From: Ascidia mentula
Taxonomy: Eukaryota; Chordata; Ascidiacea; Phlebobranchia; Ascidiidae
Length of the DNA: 64,000 nt
Assembly: GCA_947561715.1 (NCBI GenBank)
Contig: OX387204.1
Location: forward strand, 5,001 to 69,000
Direction of reading: 5' to 3'
Notes under the pieces: model-generated
Told to the model about the DNA's origin: nothing
Databases searched by the model: none
What the model saw: the letters and a program-made list of their open reading frames with translations, nothing else
Program-made: the position numbers and the translations under genes
In this document: positions 12,164-25,000 of the stretch, one piece after another
Position numbering within the stretch: the first letter of the stretch is position 1
Layout: each line of letters opens with the position of its first letter

Positions 12164-13065
12164 TCAAGATTTTTTAGGCAGCATAAGGTTTATGGAATCC
12201 CTGACTCTTAGTAGCAACTGACATTCAATATGTCCGTAAGCTTTGTTGTACCATTCTGGGTTGCGTCCCTTTGTATCAACTCGGCATATGTGAGTCAACA
12301 AACAATTTGATGGCTTATCCGTTGGCTCGATGACGTAACGTGACGTAAGGACGACACCTCTGACGTCACCGAGTAAGTTAGGTTGGCTGGTTGAAGCTTC
12401 GACTATGACGTAAGCACCACGTGGATTTGTGTTTTCCCTCCACGACCTTTAAATAAAATGTGGCTGAATTAATAACAGTGTTCCCATGACAACCATCAGC
12501 CACCTCCTACCTGAGGACGCAATAATCTCTCGTCGGATGAGGGCTCATTTCGGCGCGAACTGTTTGGAAAAGTTGAGTTTTATCATCAGGTTGTTGAAGA
12601 ACTTTCCACTGCAACAAATCTTCATCCCACAAATGTCGTTCGTTTAAAATTCTATCAGCAATTTGCGTCACTTCCGCTCCCTCTATTTCAACCTGGCATC
12701 TCCACATTCGAAGGGGATTGTCGTCGTTCATCTAAAAATAACTTGCTTATTTCTCCAAGTCGGATGAACAAACATTATTTTATAGTAGGAATGAGTTAAT
12801 GATCAAACAATTTTATATTCACCTTCTTAAACATGAGTTCGCAACCAGTAGCGCTGGGCACACTTTGCCATCCTCCTTTACTTTGAGAAACTCTCTGTTC
12901 TTCACGAAGCGTTTGGGCAACGATTCGATCAACGTAAGCGTTGAAATCGGTGAAATAGTCAACCTCATCCCCCATATCAGGTGTGTAGCCTATTTCGTCA
13001 GCGAGAACGTCTTCATTTTGTTGCATTACAGACATACGGCATTGTGTCATTGCGTCCTCTGATAT
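12164..13065 (-). CDS. DLC1: START domain exons of the DLC-type gene
   Basis: Three exons (13065-12823, 12731-12511, 12446-12164) encode the C-terminal lipid-transfer-like START domain. Landmarks shared with vertebrate DLC proteins are LRMWRCQVEIEG, ERHLWDEDLLQWKV, MSPHPTRDYCVLR, WRENTNPRGAYV, HICRVDTKGRNPEWYNKAYG and a terminal RDSI. The stop codon is at 12166-12164. The ligand of DLC START domains is not something the sequence tells. Confidence 0.93.
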
Positions 13066-16000
13066 CTAAAATTACAATTACTACTAAACTTAAAAGAAAA
13101 ACACAAAATATTAAATAGGAGTATGCAGTGGTTCCATTTAAATATTTGGAAATAAAACTTTTCAAAGCTGTGGAACTTTTTCAAACAAATAAAATTCGAA
13201 AATTCCATCACGTCTTCGTGGTGATTTACCTTAAACATTTCGCGCACATGTCTGATCATGAAGGCAAGACAATTATTAGAAGCCGCATTTTCGTTCATTT
13301 CCTTCATATCAGGTCGACCAAACGATAAGTTCCCCGCACTTTTACTCGCCTGTTGTTTGCGCACTCTGAAAAATTACGTCATATAGGTAAATGTGGAACA
13401 CGTGACGAATTGCGTATGTGGAAATGCTTACTTGGGAGATGATGATGAAGGGTTTTTAAAGTTCCCGAACTGTTGGTAGAAAAGTGATGGAGCAAAGCAC
13501 GTGGCCAGGTTCGTTTCATTCATGTGATTCTCATCTGACCTGGATGAAACGTCACTAAGGAAGCAGAGTAACGTCTTAAGCGTTTCCCGCGTTTCGTCTG
13601 GCAGAAGCATAACAGCTGCCTGTAGCGTTTGAAGCCACAACTCTTTTGGGACGTCTACATATTCATTTGGTTAAAAACCAATATAAAAAATATATAAATG
13701 TGAACTTACATAAAAATATTCCAATGAAAGTTTCCGACAGTTTCATGGTCATGAGGGGGTCGGGGAGTTCCCGAAAAAATTGTTTTACCATATCAGCTAC
13801 ATCGTAAGAGCTGCATTCCTCAAAGTTGGAGAGCAAAGGATTCTTCTCACAGCTTGTACGAAGTCTTTGTATGCGGGATCGAACTCCAGGTTTCCTGAAC
13901 AAACCAACTTGATCAAGAGCAGTTCGTCTTAGGAATGCGAATGCGTGTTGGATGCATTGAGGGAGTGGTTGACCGAAGCGCTTCACATTGTGTAACAATG
14001 GGACTCCGAAAACCGCTTTGTCTTTGTAATCTGGCACTTTAATACGGCGGATAAAGCGGGGAACAGACCTAAGTGTTCAATAACAAAATGTGTTATTTAG
14101 AATTTGAAGCATAACCGCCACACGGCAAAACTTATTTACCAGCTCAAAGAACCTTTGGTCGTATTGGACGCGTAGCTTTCCAGTAATGCAGTTAATTTTA
14201 ACATGGAAAGTCTTCTCAAAATCATCAGTTGTCCCACAGACAAGTTGTGGAGTTGCAAAACCTGTTGGGATTGTGAACCAGGCCTGTGGTCGCGGTTGAA
14301 GCTTTTCCATCTTAATCTGGCTTGTCGCAACCTGTTCAAGGGTCATAACATGATAATCACGCTCCAGTGCAAACAGAGATACAAAAACAACAAAGGCTAG
14401 AAACTATTTGAGCGTCTTATATGAACTGGTATGCTGCTTGAGGCGCTGCCCTAGATACAAATATGCTTTTATGGTTTGCTGCACAGCTAACAAGTGTGAT
14501 CTACCCCAAGCTTACTCAAAATGCCTGAACTTCATGCATAAATTGCCAGTCACCGAACCGTGACCGCTACATCATCAGATCAAATATTTATTTTATTTCC
14601 AAGTTACGTCACCACTTACATCACTTTACGCTCACTGTTGATAAGTTTCTTGGGAAGAACCTCGTCTTCAGTGGATGAAATATTCTAATAATTGGATAAA
14701 TTGTGTGAAAAAATAATACGTATTGCATGTTCGAACGTATTGCACCGATGCTTAACTAACCTCTGAACTGTACGAGGGCAAAACGTCTTGCTGGTTGTGG
14801 ATGCTGGAAACATCACTTTGATCCTGTTTATCTTCTTCTTCCCAAGATCTCACCATCTGCTGGAGGGAATGAGTGCGTTCTACAATATCATCCACGCTCC
14901 AAAAGGCGGCATCCGCATTGACTGGATTCCCAACATCCAAAGACTCCTGACTCCCACTGACAAATACTCCCGAGTCATCCACTGAAGGAGCTGATGGATC
15001 CAAGATGTTCATTAGATCCTGCGCTGATGCTGCTCCACTTAAAACACTTTCCGGTAGGTTGTCGTATATGCTGACTGGACGTTGACTCCTCCTGTCTCCT
15101 GATTCCGACTCATTTCCTCCAGAGAGAACATCTTCATCCGATCCAAGCTCTCTGATTGCGGAGGGGAATTTTCCAGGCACGTGATCTTTTGGCATCAAAA
15201 ACACAGCTACCTCCGGATCAGGAGATGTTTGCGATCTTTGTTTGTTTGATTCAGGTCGGGTAAAGATGCGAAGAGAAGAGGAAGCAACTTCCCCAGCATC
15301 CGATCTGACGGTCGCATCCTACAAAGCGGACATGTCAATATTTCGAAACAACTAAAACAAAATGTTCACCAACCTCAGTAAAGGATCTCAATCGTGCCAC
15401 AGGAGTGGATGCAGTGCTGGCTGCTCCACTTCCAGATGAAGATGAGGAGCTTATGAGAGATTGGGAGGAGTTCTTTCTTCCGTTTTGTTTTGAATTTAAT
15501 CCATTAATAAGTGAATTTTCAATTGGCAAACATTTCATGTTGTCTATTTTCTCTTTCCCACTTTTGAGGATGGGATCACTGATCACAATCGTCTTCCCTC
15601 GCTTCCCTCTTCCATCAGACAGTGGATGGATTTTACCGGAAGTCTTTGGCTCACCATCAACAGATCCGCTCCTGTGTTGGCGTCGAAACGATGATGGTCG
15701 GAACTTCCGGAGGTCAACTCTTCGGAGAAAGCTGTTGCTTTTTGACTTCACGGGTAACTTTGTCCGTTTCGAAGATCCATCGATGATTGGACGTTGGACG
15801 GATGGAAGATCTTCGCTTCCAGTTGATGAAAGGCGATCCTCGGAGTCAAATACGTCACCAGAATCCTGAAGAACAAATATATGATGTCATCACCAACGCA
15901 AGCAGCATTTAAACCATAGTGACATTGACGTCATAATCGGTTTGTTGCTTATGAAATACAAAGGTTCAATCGTTCCATAAACCACACAAGCCATTGTTGT

Positions 16001-19000
16001 AACCAATCTTTTTCGTTAAAATATCCTAAATTCAGCGTTAAATTTTTAGACCTCTTCAACATGAGGAAAAAGTTTGGTGGAAATAGTTGAAGGTTTTCTC
16101 ATAATTTCGCCTCCTTTGCTATCCAGACGGGACCACCTCCTTCCATCCTCCTCAAAGTGCCAGAACTCACTAATCGCACATTGTTCGTCGTCATCATCAT
16201 CATCGTCTGTCTGCACATCTTTCACCTGTACAAATGTCACAAATAATATTACCGTGTACTCATCGCTGTGCATGTCACGTTTCGAAAAGACAAACAATTA
16301 AACAAATCGAAAATACACAAAGTGGGACAGTGACGTCACAATACACAACAATAGAGTGCGACAATGGCAGTTTACATGAAGCGAAAAGTCAACGACAAGC
16401 GCCTCGATGTCCCGGTTCGTTTTATGACGACACAATGCCACTCGAGAGCTACGACACTGTAAGGGGGTTATTACTTGTCCCACTTTTCCATTGTAGAAGC
16501 AAAATCCTCTTTAATGCAAAAAATCGATTTGGATTTTTGTAAACATAACACTGTGTTTGGATTCAGTGAAACACAAGGGTTGAAAAACAACCAAAATTTA
16601 TTCAGAAACCAAAACATCTGATCCTCGAATATGAGTTGGGCGTGTATATTATTATGGGCGTGTCATGGCAAGCACACAATTTCCATAAAGTTGTAAAATT
16701 GTATCAGCGAAGGGTGACTCCCTTGCTAAAACAAGGTCAGATAGAGGGCAATATCTATGTGGAGGTTAAAGCAAGTTTTAGTTTCGAAACCTGTTGACGT
16801 CACCTGGCAGAGAAACTTTCTAAAACAAACTTATAAGTAATCGATTATTACAAACTGGAGCCGAGGAGAAACGTTAAAAACAAATTACTTGCAGTTTTAT
16901 CGCTTTTATCATAACAAACAGAAGTGGTCGGTTGGATTTAGAGATACAACGTCACAACGCAAAGCTAAATGCTGACCATCGCCGCACACGCACGCACGCA
17001 CACGCACACGCACACGCACACGCACACGCACACGCACACGCACACGCACACGCACACGCACACGCACACATATGCGGCCTGCAAACGAGCAAACGAGCAC
17101 AAGGTGATCAAGATGGGCAGCGGATTATCAGCAGCACACACACAGACTGCACACGAGTCAACCAAGTTGATAATTACAAATGCGTTCGAAGACACGCGAT
17201 TATTCGAATGTTTCGAACAAAATTGTTTGAAATAAATTAAGGTTTCTTTAATTTTGTTGGACCGAGTCATGATGAATTGCGTCACGTAAATTGGTGAGGA
17301 AATCATAACATCACAAGCATGTCGCGCCTCGGGATATTGACAACTTGCTACTGACTTTCACCACGGACTGTGATACGTTTTGCACACAACCGAGAGTTGC
17401 CGGTAATTTTGTCCACGCCATCTCAACAGACATATTGGCAACACACATGGAACAGAAACGTGTCTAGGAAACTAATGTGTAAACATTACCACCCACGTTG
17501 GTAGCAGGGCATGTAGTAATTATGAAGCAATTAAATCAAATCACCCACGAGGCGGCCTCGATTCTTCAAACTACAATGGAGAAACCTACCTTCGAACTTA
17601 ACTTGGTCTCTAAATCCGACAATTTTGCGTTTTCTTTATTGTTCGATTCTTGAAAATTTCTTAAATTGACGACAAGCAAATCTCCTTCTATTCTGACTAC
17701 CCCTTGATGTTCATTGTTGTTGTTTCCATTGACAACATCTTCAATAATATCAAAAGAATCCCTTCTGCTGTCTGAGGTTACAGAAGGGCAACTGGATGAG
17801 CAAGATGAGAAGGACATCCGTTCGGTAGAATCGGTTAAATTGTCTTCTTCAGAATAAACGCTTGTAGCAGATGAAGACAGAGAAGTGGACTTCACGCGTG
17901 ATTTCGTGCATTGTTCATATTCTAGAAGCTTCGAATCAAGAATGCACACGCGTCGATTTCCCCTGTGCGGACTAAAATCAGATTTTCGGTTAAAACTTGG
18001 ATCCCGCATTTTTGCGTCGAAATATTTGCACCCCGAAGCAAAGATAGAAGTTTGACGGGGATGGTCGACTCTAAATGCGGTGCGGGATCGCAGTAAACTC
18101 CTGTAGTTAGGGTTTTTCCTTCTCAGCACAACATCAGCCAACTGCTTCAGCACTTGCTCGCTTATTGCAGGGCTGGATTTAAATCCCGGGTCACTGTGAA
18201 TACTTCTGTGGTTATTGACATTCGTTTTTATAATTCCGTCTCCACAGCTGCGACGAACATTCGTTGCCTGCAAAGTTGATTTTCTTCTTTCCATTGCGTC
18301 AAGTTTTCTGCTGATATCCACAAGAATCTTAAAGCGTTTTGGAATCTTTATCAATTGAACTATTAACAAATAAAGTCGCCAATACTTTTGCTAAATAAGA
18401 AGTTTGCTGGAAAAATTGTCGCTTCCACGCGGAAATATCTCTAACTCATCAAACGAGTAAAATGTCACACAGTTGTAAACGTTGACCTCCCACAGCTGTT
18501 CCTCGTGGCTACAAAGCTTGCTTGACAAACGTCACACCAAAAATTAGGACGGCTTCTCTTTTTTCTGTTGCGAGAAAAAAGGGAAATGTTGGCGAGAGAG
18601 CGGGAGGCGGGAGGCTGGAGGCTGGAGGCGTGTGGGAATAATGCAGGGACGATAAGAAAGTGGCGCCACAGGAGTTGAACATAGAGAAGTTGCGAACCAT
18701 GCAAGTACATAATTTACCAAAACAATCTTCAAGAAAATGTTTCAAATCTTTTCCTTTGTAAGATTACTGCTGGTCGTCACTACGCCATTACCACGTCCTG
18801 TCGCATTTCACGAGCAACACCTGCTCCATATCAACATCAAACCAATCAACCGACATTTGTCATCGAAGCAAGTGTTTGATCACGTGACACATGACGTAGT
18901 AGGGACCAAAGTTGGAACCCAGCTTACTGCGCACCGGTTGTGTACGTTTAAAACTCTCCCGCAAGGTTGGTTCGGAAACCAAATAAGTTTCTGGTGAGAA

Positions 19001-22000
19001 CGAACAGCGTGGCAACTTTAAACACAGAAAGCTCGTGTGCTCGTGAATGGTGACATCATGCCGGCGTTTGTTCTATTGTTACCTCACGAGACATTTACAA
19101 TTTTCTTATTGGTACGAAAGCAGTCTGTGGCTGGTAAGATATCCACTGGCGAGCAAACCCGAAGCTTACTTTGCAAACTCTTCAATGCAACAAAGACAAC
19201 AAAAATCTGGCACTCTTTTGAGTTTTAGAACACAGACAATCAAATTTCGGGGCTGTTTATACATCCGGGATATTTAACAGGAAGGACAACTCTGTTACGT
19301 CATAAACAGAAATCAGAAACAGTAAAGTATAACAAAACCAGGTTTTGTGCCAGTTCGAAAACCTTTATCGTTGTTCGACAGTCACAGAACTAATCACGTG
19401 GTTAACACAGCAAGACTTTCAAACATAAAAAATAAACAAATAAAAACCGCGGAAAGTCTTTGGCGCCAGCCAAGGTGACGACCGACAAGGACGCCAGTAA
19501 AGCGATTAGCACCAGATCGCTTTTCCGTTCGGGAAGTGTCACCTTCACTAAAGTCATGTGACAGTGAATGACGTAGAAAAGGTCAAATAACCGGGACCTG
19601 TTAATCCCATTGTGTTTAAAGCATCCTCTACATGTTAGCATAGAACTCACAGCGGCAATCTTAATACATAAATTGCCGTCACAACAACAGAGACTCTGAG
19701 ACAGAATTGTTTTACTGGTTCTCAGTCGTAAACTTGATGCTTTTACTGCCCAAAGCAAAGTTGTTTGGAATCAAATGATGAGTCGTTTGACTGGTAGCAA
19801 CTTTTTATTGTGGCCAGTAGCTTTCACCACTTTCATAACACAAACTAACTTCCCTCCAGACGTACCAAGCGATCAATTAATGGCAACATGTGATTTTACG
19901 CACTCGAAACCGAGGATAACACAATGGCACCTTTCTCATATTGGGATTCGATGCAACGAAATAACTTTCTAATCTACAACAAGATTCACCAAAACAAATG
20001 AACGAGACTCGACAAAAGTGCTTACGTCACAAATCTCCGGGTTTCACAGGTCCCAGAAATGAAAACTTTTTTAATTTTTTGCAAAATAAGTAAAATAAAT
20101 TATGAAATATGTTTTACTACAGTGCTAGGGTCAGTGACGTCACATGCAGTCCACGTTGCTAGGGTCAGTGACGTCACATACAGTTTAACTTTTCTAAGAA
20201 TGTGAGAGTTTCGCGTAAGTGAGTAAACGAGACTCGACAAATAGATTTGAACACCTGTCTGTCGCTATTTTGTCATCAAACATTCGCCGACGAAGCCCGA
20301 TTGTTGATTTTTTTCTGCCCCACATCCTTTGATGTTGAGTCCCTGCTTCGAGAAAACCGGCAGTGTTTGATGTAATTTCTTTTGGTGGAAATTCCACAGA
20401 CAGATTAGAGTCCAGACAAACAAGATTTGTTCGTGAAATTCTTTCACCTTTCTTGCAGCTCCAGACCCCGTCTAGCGTGGTTAGAACAAAAACACAGACG
20501 AAGCAAAATTACAAATATCTCTATAAAGAATTAGTAAGCATTAAACAATAGCTAATGTTTCGGATTAATTTGATTATCGCCATATTTCGCCACCTGGGCA
20601 AATAAGTCAGAATAATCAGTCGCTGTTTTACCACCAATATTTAACAAAGCCGACAACTGTCAAATGGTGACGTCATCATGACCCGGTCGATGAATGAAAT
20701 ATGAAACGACGACATGATAGAATTCTGGAATAATTGTTGACCGAAAAAATAAACGCAAAAAATGTTACAATTGAACATGGAACGGACGAATAAAAATTAA
20801 TTACGTCGAATTCGCCCCAAATCGGGTGGTGGTCATCTGTGTGACCGAATTGTTAGAGTCGTAAAATCAAACTAGATTGTGTCGCTAGGGACGCCATTCA
20901 GACAAAAACTCTATTCTAGAACGCGACAAATGGAAAGTAAACATCTTTAATGGGATTACTCACAGTCCCTGAGGTCGCGAACAAACAAACAACCGCGGTT
21001 GAAGGACAAACAAAACTGACGACCTCATTTATTGGGTTTTAAGCAACATTTTGTAAAATTTTTAACGTATTTTTACAAAAGGATTAAATCCAAAGAAATC
21101 CAAGCCAATATTAATTCCTGTCCAGCACTAAATCGAATCAATAAGAAAAAGCTGATCAAACAGAAGCGGATTCGTGAGTGGCTTGGACATGTTGAATATT
21201 TGTATTATCCACCAACTTGGCTTAATCACCTGTATTCCAATGCGATCCACACAACGAGTCATGCGCAACCATAACACCTCAAAATAAAATTAATTTTCGC
21301 TTTTTTGTGATTACTTGGGGGACGTGAATTGCTGTCTTCTAAGATTGAATCTTGTGTGTTTATATATTGTAGCAACCATTAGCAGTCAACAAGCATCCAC
21401 AAACGACCTTTCCCGTCAATATGAGTAAAGGTTGGATATTTACATGGCGTGGAATGTTAAAGTTGTAAACAGGAATGAATATTTACGTCTCTTGGTGATG
21501 ACGTCACTTGCAGTTATTCCAAAAACTGCTTGAGCTGGCAAGCAGACAAATACTTTTTACTTGGTATTTGCTTTAATGTCAACCGATTCTATGCCACCTT
21601 AACCATGTTAAATGACCATATAAGGAAGTTTAGGTGATTCATCAAGCCGATGTCGTTGATGTAAATTACGATCTGTCAGAGAAAATTATCAGCTAACATC
21701 TTGCCATCAAGCTCCGAACTTAACTTGTTGTTTGGGCTGGAAGGTCAGATGAGTTCGAAAGAGAAGAGGATCACGTGATTAAACGCATTTTTTCTAATTC
21801 TGTTGTGTTGAAACTGACACGATGAAATAAACCGAATTTATCTTCACAAAAACATATGAAGCAAAGAAACTTTGGCGTAACAACTTAAAACATTCATTGT
21901 TTAAACGAGAGATTCACGAATTTCGCTCGAAGAAATCTTGGTTAAGTTCGTTCGATTTAAACAACGAGTCTAGTAAAAAACGGCGATCCGTTAATAGACT

Positions 22001-25000
22001 GGAAATTCGAAGTCGATTTTTTGCAGGTATTATAGCCAGAGGGCATGCGCTGAACCGGCTGCACAAATCTCCAGGTGACTCATCGCATGAACATGTCCGT
22101 TATTTGATGATCCCCGTAGTTTAGGAAGTGTTTATATCCAACAACATAGCCGCACTTCCGTATTTTCTCAAACCGAACAAATGATTTAGAAATAAATCGA
22201 ATTGGCAACACCGCGGTTCTTGGCATGTTTTCCCGCAACTTCCCCAAACCATGACTTACGTCAACTTGAACCGGTTTAAAAACCGCAAGAATATGTGGGG
22301 GGAGGGTTACTAACAAACAAAATAAAACAACGACTGGAGAGTCGACTAATTTGTATATAGCTGTTGCAACTTGTGCTGTTTAGCGGGTGGGGTAAGGCTT
22401 GCGTGACAGCCAGCATGCCTTCTAACTCTGGAATCGTCACTTTCCTTTCACAACTGCCTCAACAAATACCAGCACTACAAGTGGCGAAAGGTGATCTTCG
22501 CATACAACAAATGTTTAGTCGGAACAATCTGTGACTCAACAGAAAAGTATTCTAACCCTAACCAGGTACACGTGTTAGCAACAATATTTATAAACATGCG
22601 GTAAAATTCACAAAAACTTACCTCTAGTAGAAAAGACAAACAGCCCAACTTTAGAGCGGAGCGCTTAGTTTTGTTGCAATGCATTTAGTTATCCATCGCC
22701 TCTGATAACAGGAATATTATTGCAACCAATCAATGTAGAAGAAGTGAAGAACGCATTTTATCACGAATGGACAGAGCACAATTTAAATGCTACCACTTCT
22801 CACGTGTGGTATTTGCAGGTTCGTGATTGCATCTTGTTGTCACTAATATCACACCATGGGCCACCAATATCAGATAGTGGGCCACCAATATAACACCATG
22901 GGCCACCAATATCAGATAGTGGGCCACCAATATCACATAGTGGGCCACCAATATAACACCATGGGCTACCAATATCACACCATGGGCCACCAACATCACA
23001 CCATGGGCCACCAATATCACACCATGGCCCACCAATATCACATAGTGGGCCACCAATATAACACCATGGGCCACCAACATCACACCATGGGCCACCAATA
23101 TCACATAGTGGGCCACCAATTTAACACCATGGGCCACCAACATCACACCATGGGCCACCAATATCACACCATGGGCCACCAATATCACATAGTGGGCCAC
23201 CAATATTACACCATGGGCCACCAATATCAGATAGTGGGCCACCAATATAACACCATGGGCCACCAATATCACATCGTGGGCCACCAATATAACACCATGG
23301 GCCACCAATATCACATAGTGGGCCACCAATATAACACCATGGGCCACCAATATCACACCATGGCCCACCAATATAATACCATGGGCCACCAACATTACAC
23401 CATGGGCCACCAATATCAGATAGTGGGCCACCAATATAACACCATGGGCCACCAATATCACATCGTGGGCCACCAATATCACACCATGGGCCACCAATAT
23501 CACATAGTGGGCCACCAATATAACACCATGGGCCACCAATATCAGATAGTGGGCCACCAATATAACACCATGGGCCACCAATATCACATCGTGGGCCACC
23601 AATATAACACCATGGGCCACCAATATAACACCATGGGCCACCAATATAACACCATGGGCCACCAATATAATACCATGGGCCACCAACATTACACCATGGG
23701 CCACCAATATCACATAGTGGGCCACCAATATCACACCATGGGCTACCAATATCACATAGTGGGCCACCAACATCACACCATGGGCCACCAACATCACACC
23801 ATGGGCCACCAATATCACACCATGGGCCACCAACGTCACACTATGGGCCACCAATATCACACCATGGGCCACCAATATAACACCATGGGCCACCAATATC
23901 ACACCATGGGCCACCAATATCACACCATGGGCCACCACACTTTTTGAAACCATCTCCACTAGGTTTTATCCCAATATCAAACTTTGCGGGTTTTTCGCTG
24001 AATTATTTATTGAGTTCACCTTTAAACAAACAGCCTGTGAAAGCTGTGGCCGACAAAATTTTGCCTAGACAATGAAATAAGTTGACAGGATTAAACAAAC
24101 AATTTTATTTTTCAACCAAATCACGTCAAGTCGTGTTTCAAGTTTCTGTCGCATGAGATTAGGAAACATGCATTGCTTGACGATCTCCAGCTGCACAATC
24201 TGGAGTTTATCAGAAGTCCCACAAACACGCTTTCAATCGCAAAGAAAGCATTTCAAATATTAAACATTGAAGCAAGAATGTTTCCTCATTTTAACATTTT
24301 GCAACATATATTTGACTAGACCTCGCTGTTATCATTTTAAATCTACCTGCGAAACCGCGAAATAACAACCGTGGTCTTTGCAACCTGAACTCACACTTAC
24401 CCCACTTTTGTCCAGCTTCATGTTGGCGCATTTGTTGAGGATGTTTAACCTCCTGCAACAAAACAGTAATCAATTTTCTTATCCTGGAATTAACACAGGA
24501 ACTTTTGTGATGACGTCACGACATACCGTAAGTGCCCTGCAGAACTTTGAATAATTTGAGATAACGAAGCGGACTTGGGTCTTTGGGGGTTTGAATTCGT
24601 GGTGTTTCCAGTCCAGCCAACAAAAAGTTTAACGCAATCCATCACCACTTACACTTTTTCTACTCAGTTGATTCACGTTTACAATCTATCCGAAATTAAT
24701 GTCGGAAAGCAACTGGTTTTCTAAACACGAGAACAAAACTAAAATTCTTTGCAGGAAAACGGCTCCCTTCTAAAACTGGCTGCGGAGCGAAGTTGGGCTC
24801 CTCAAATACATTCTGTACAAAATCGATTGGAACGTCGACAGGCTTTCATTCCGTTAGGGACCGTTCAATCGATCAGTTTATTGCATGGATGGATAGAAGC
24901 AACATATTACAAAACTAAAGCACGATGACGACATGCTTTCAATCCTAGGCTAATGCTGATTGCATCGATCGCAGATTGCAGTTACACCGAGTTTAAGGTG

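Noticed and set aside
16909..17306. Cys/Val- and His/Ala-rich ORFs
   Set aside because: Produced by the (CACACG)n array.
22790..23959. Long repeat-protein ORFs on both strands (389 and 363 aa)
   Set aside because: They exist only because the 21-bp minisatellite unit is divisible by three and lacks stops. They sit in an intron of the DLC-type gene and have no splice or start context.
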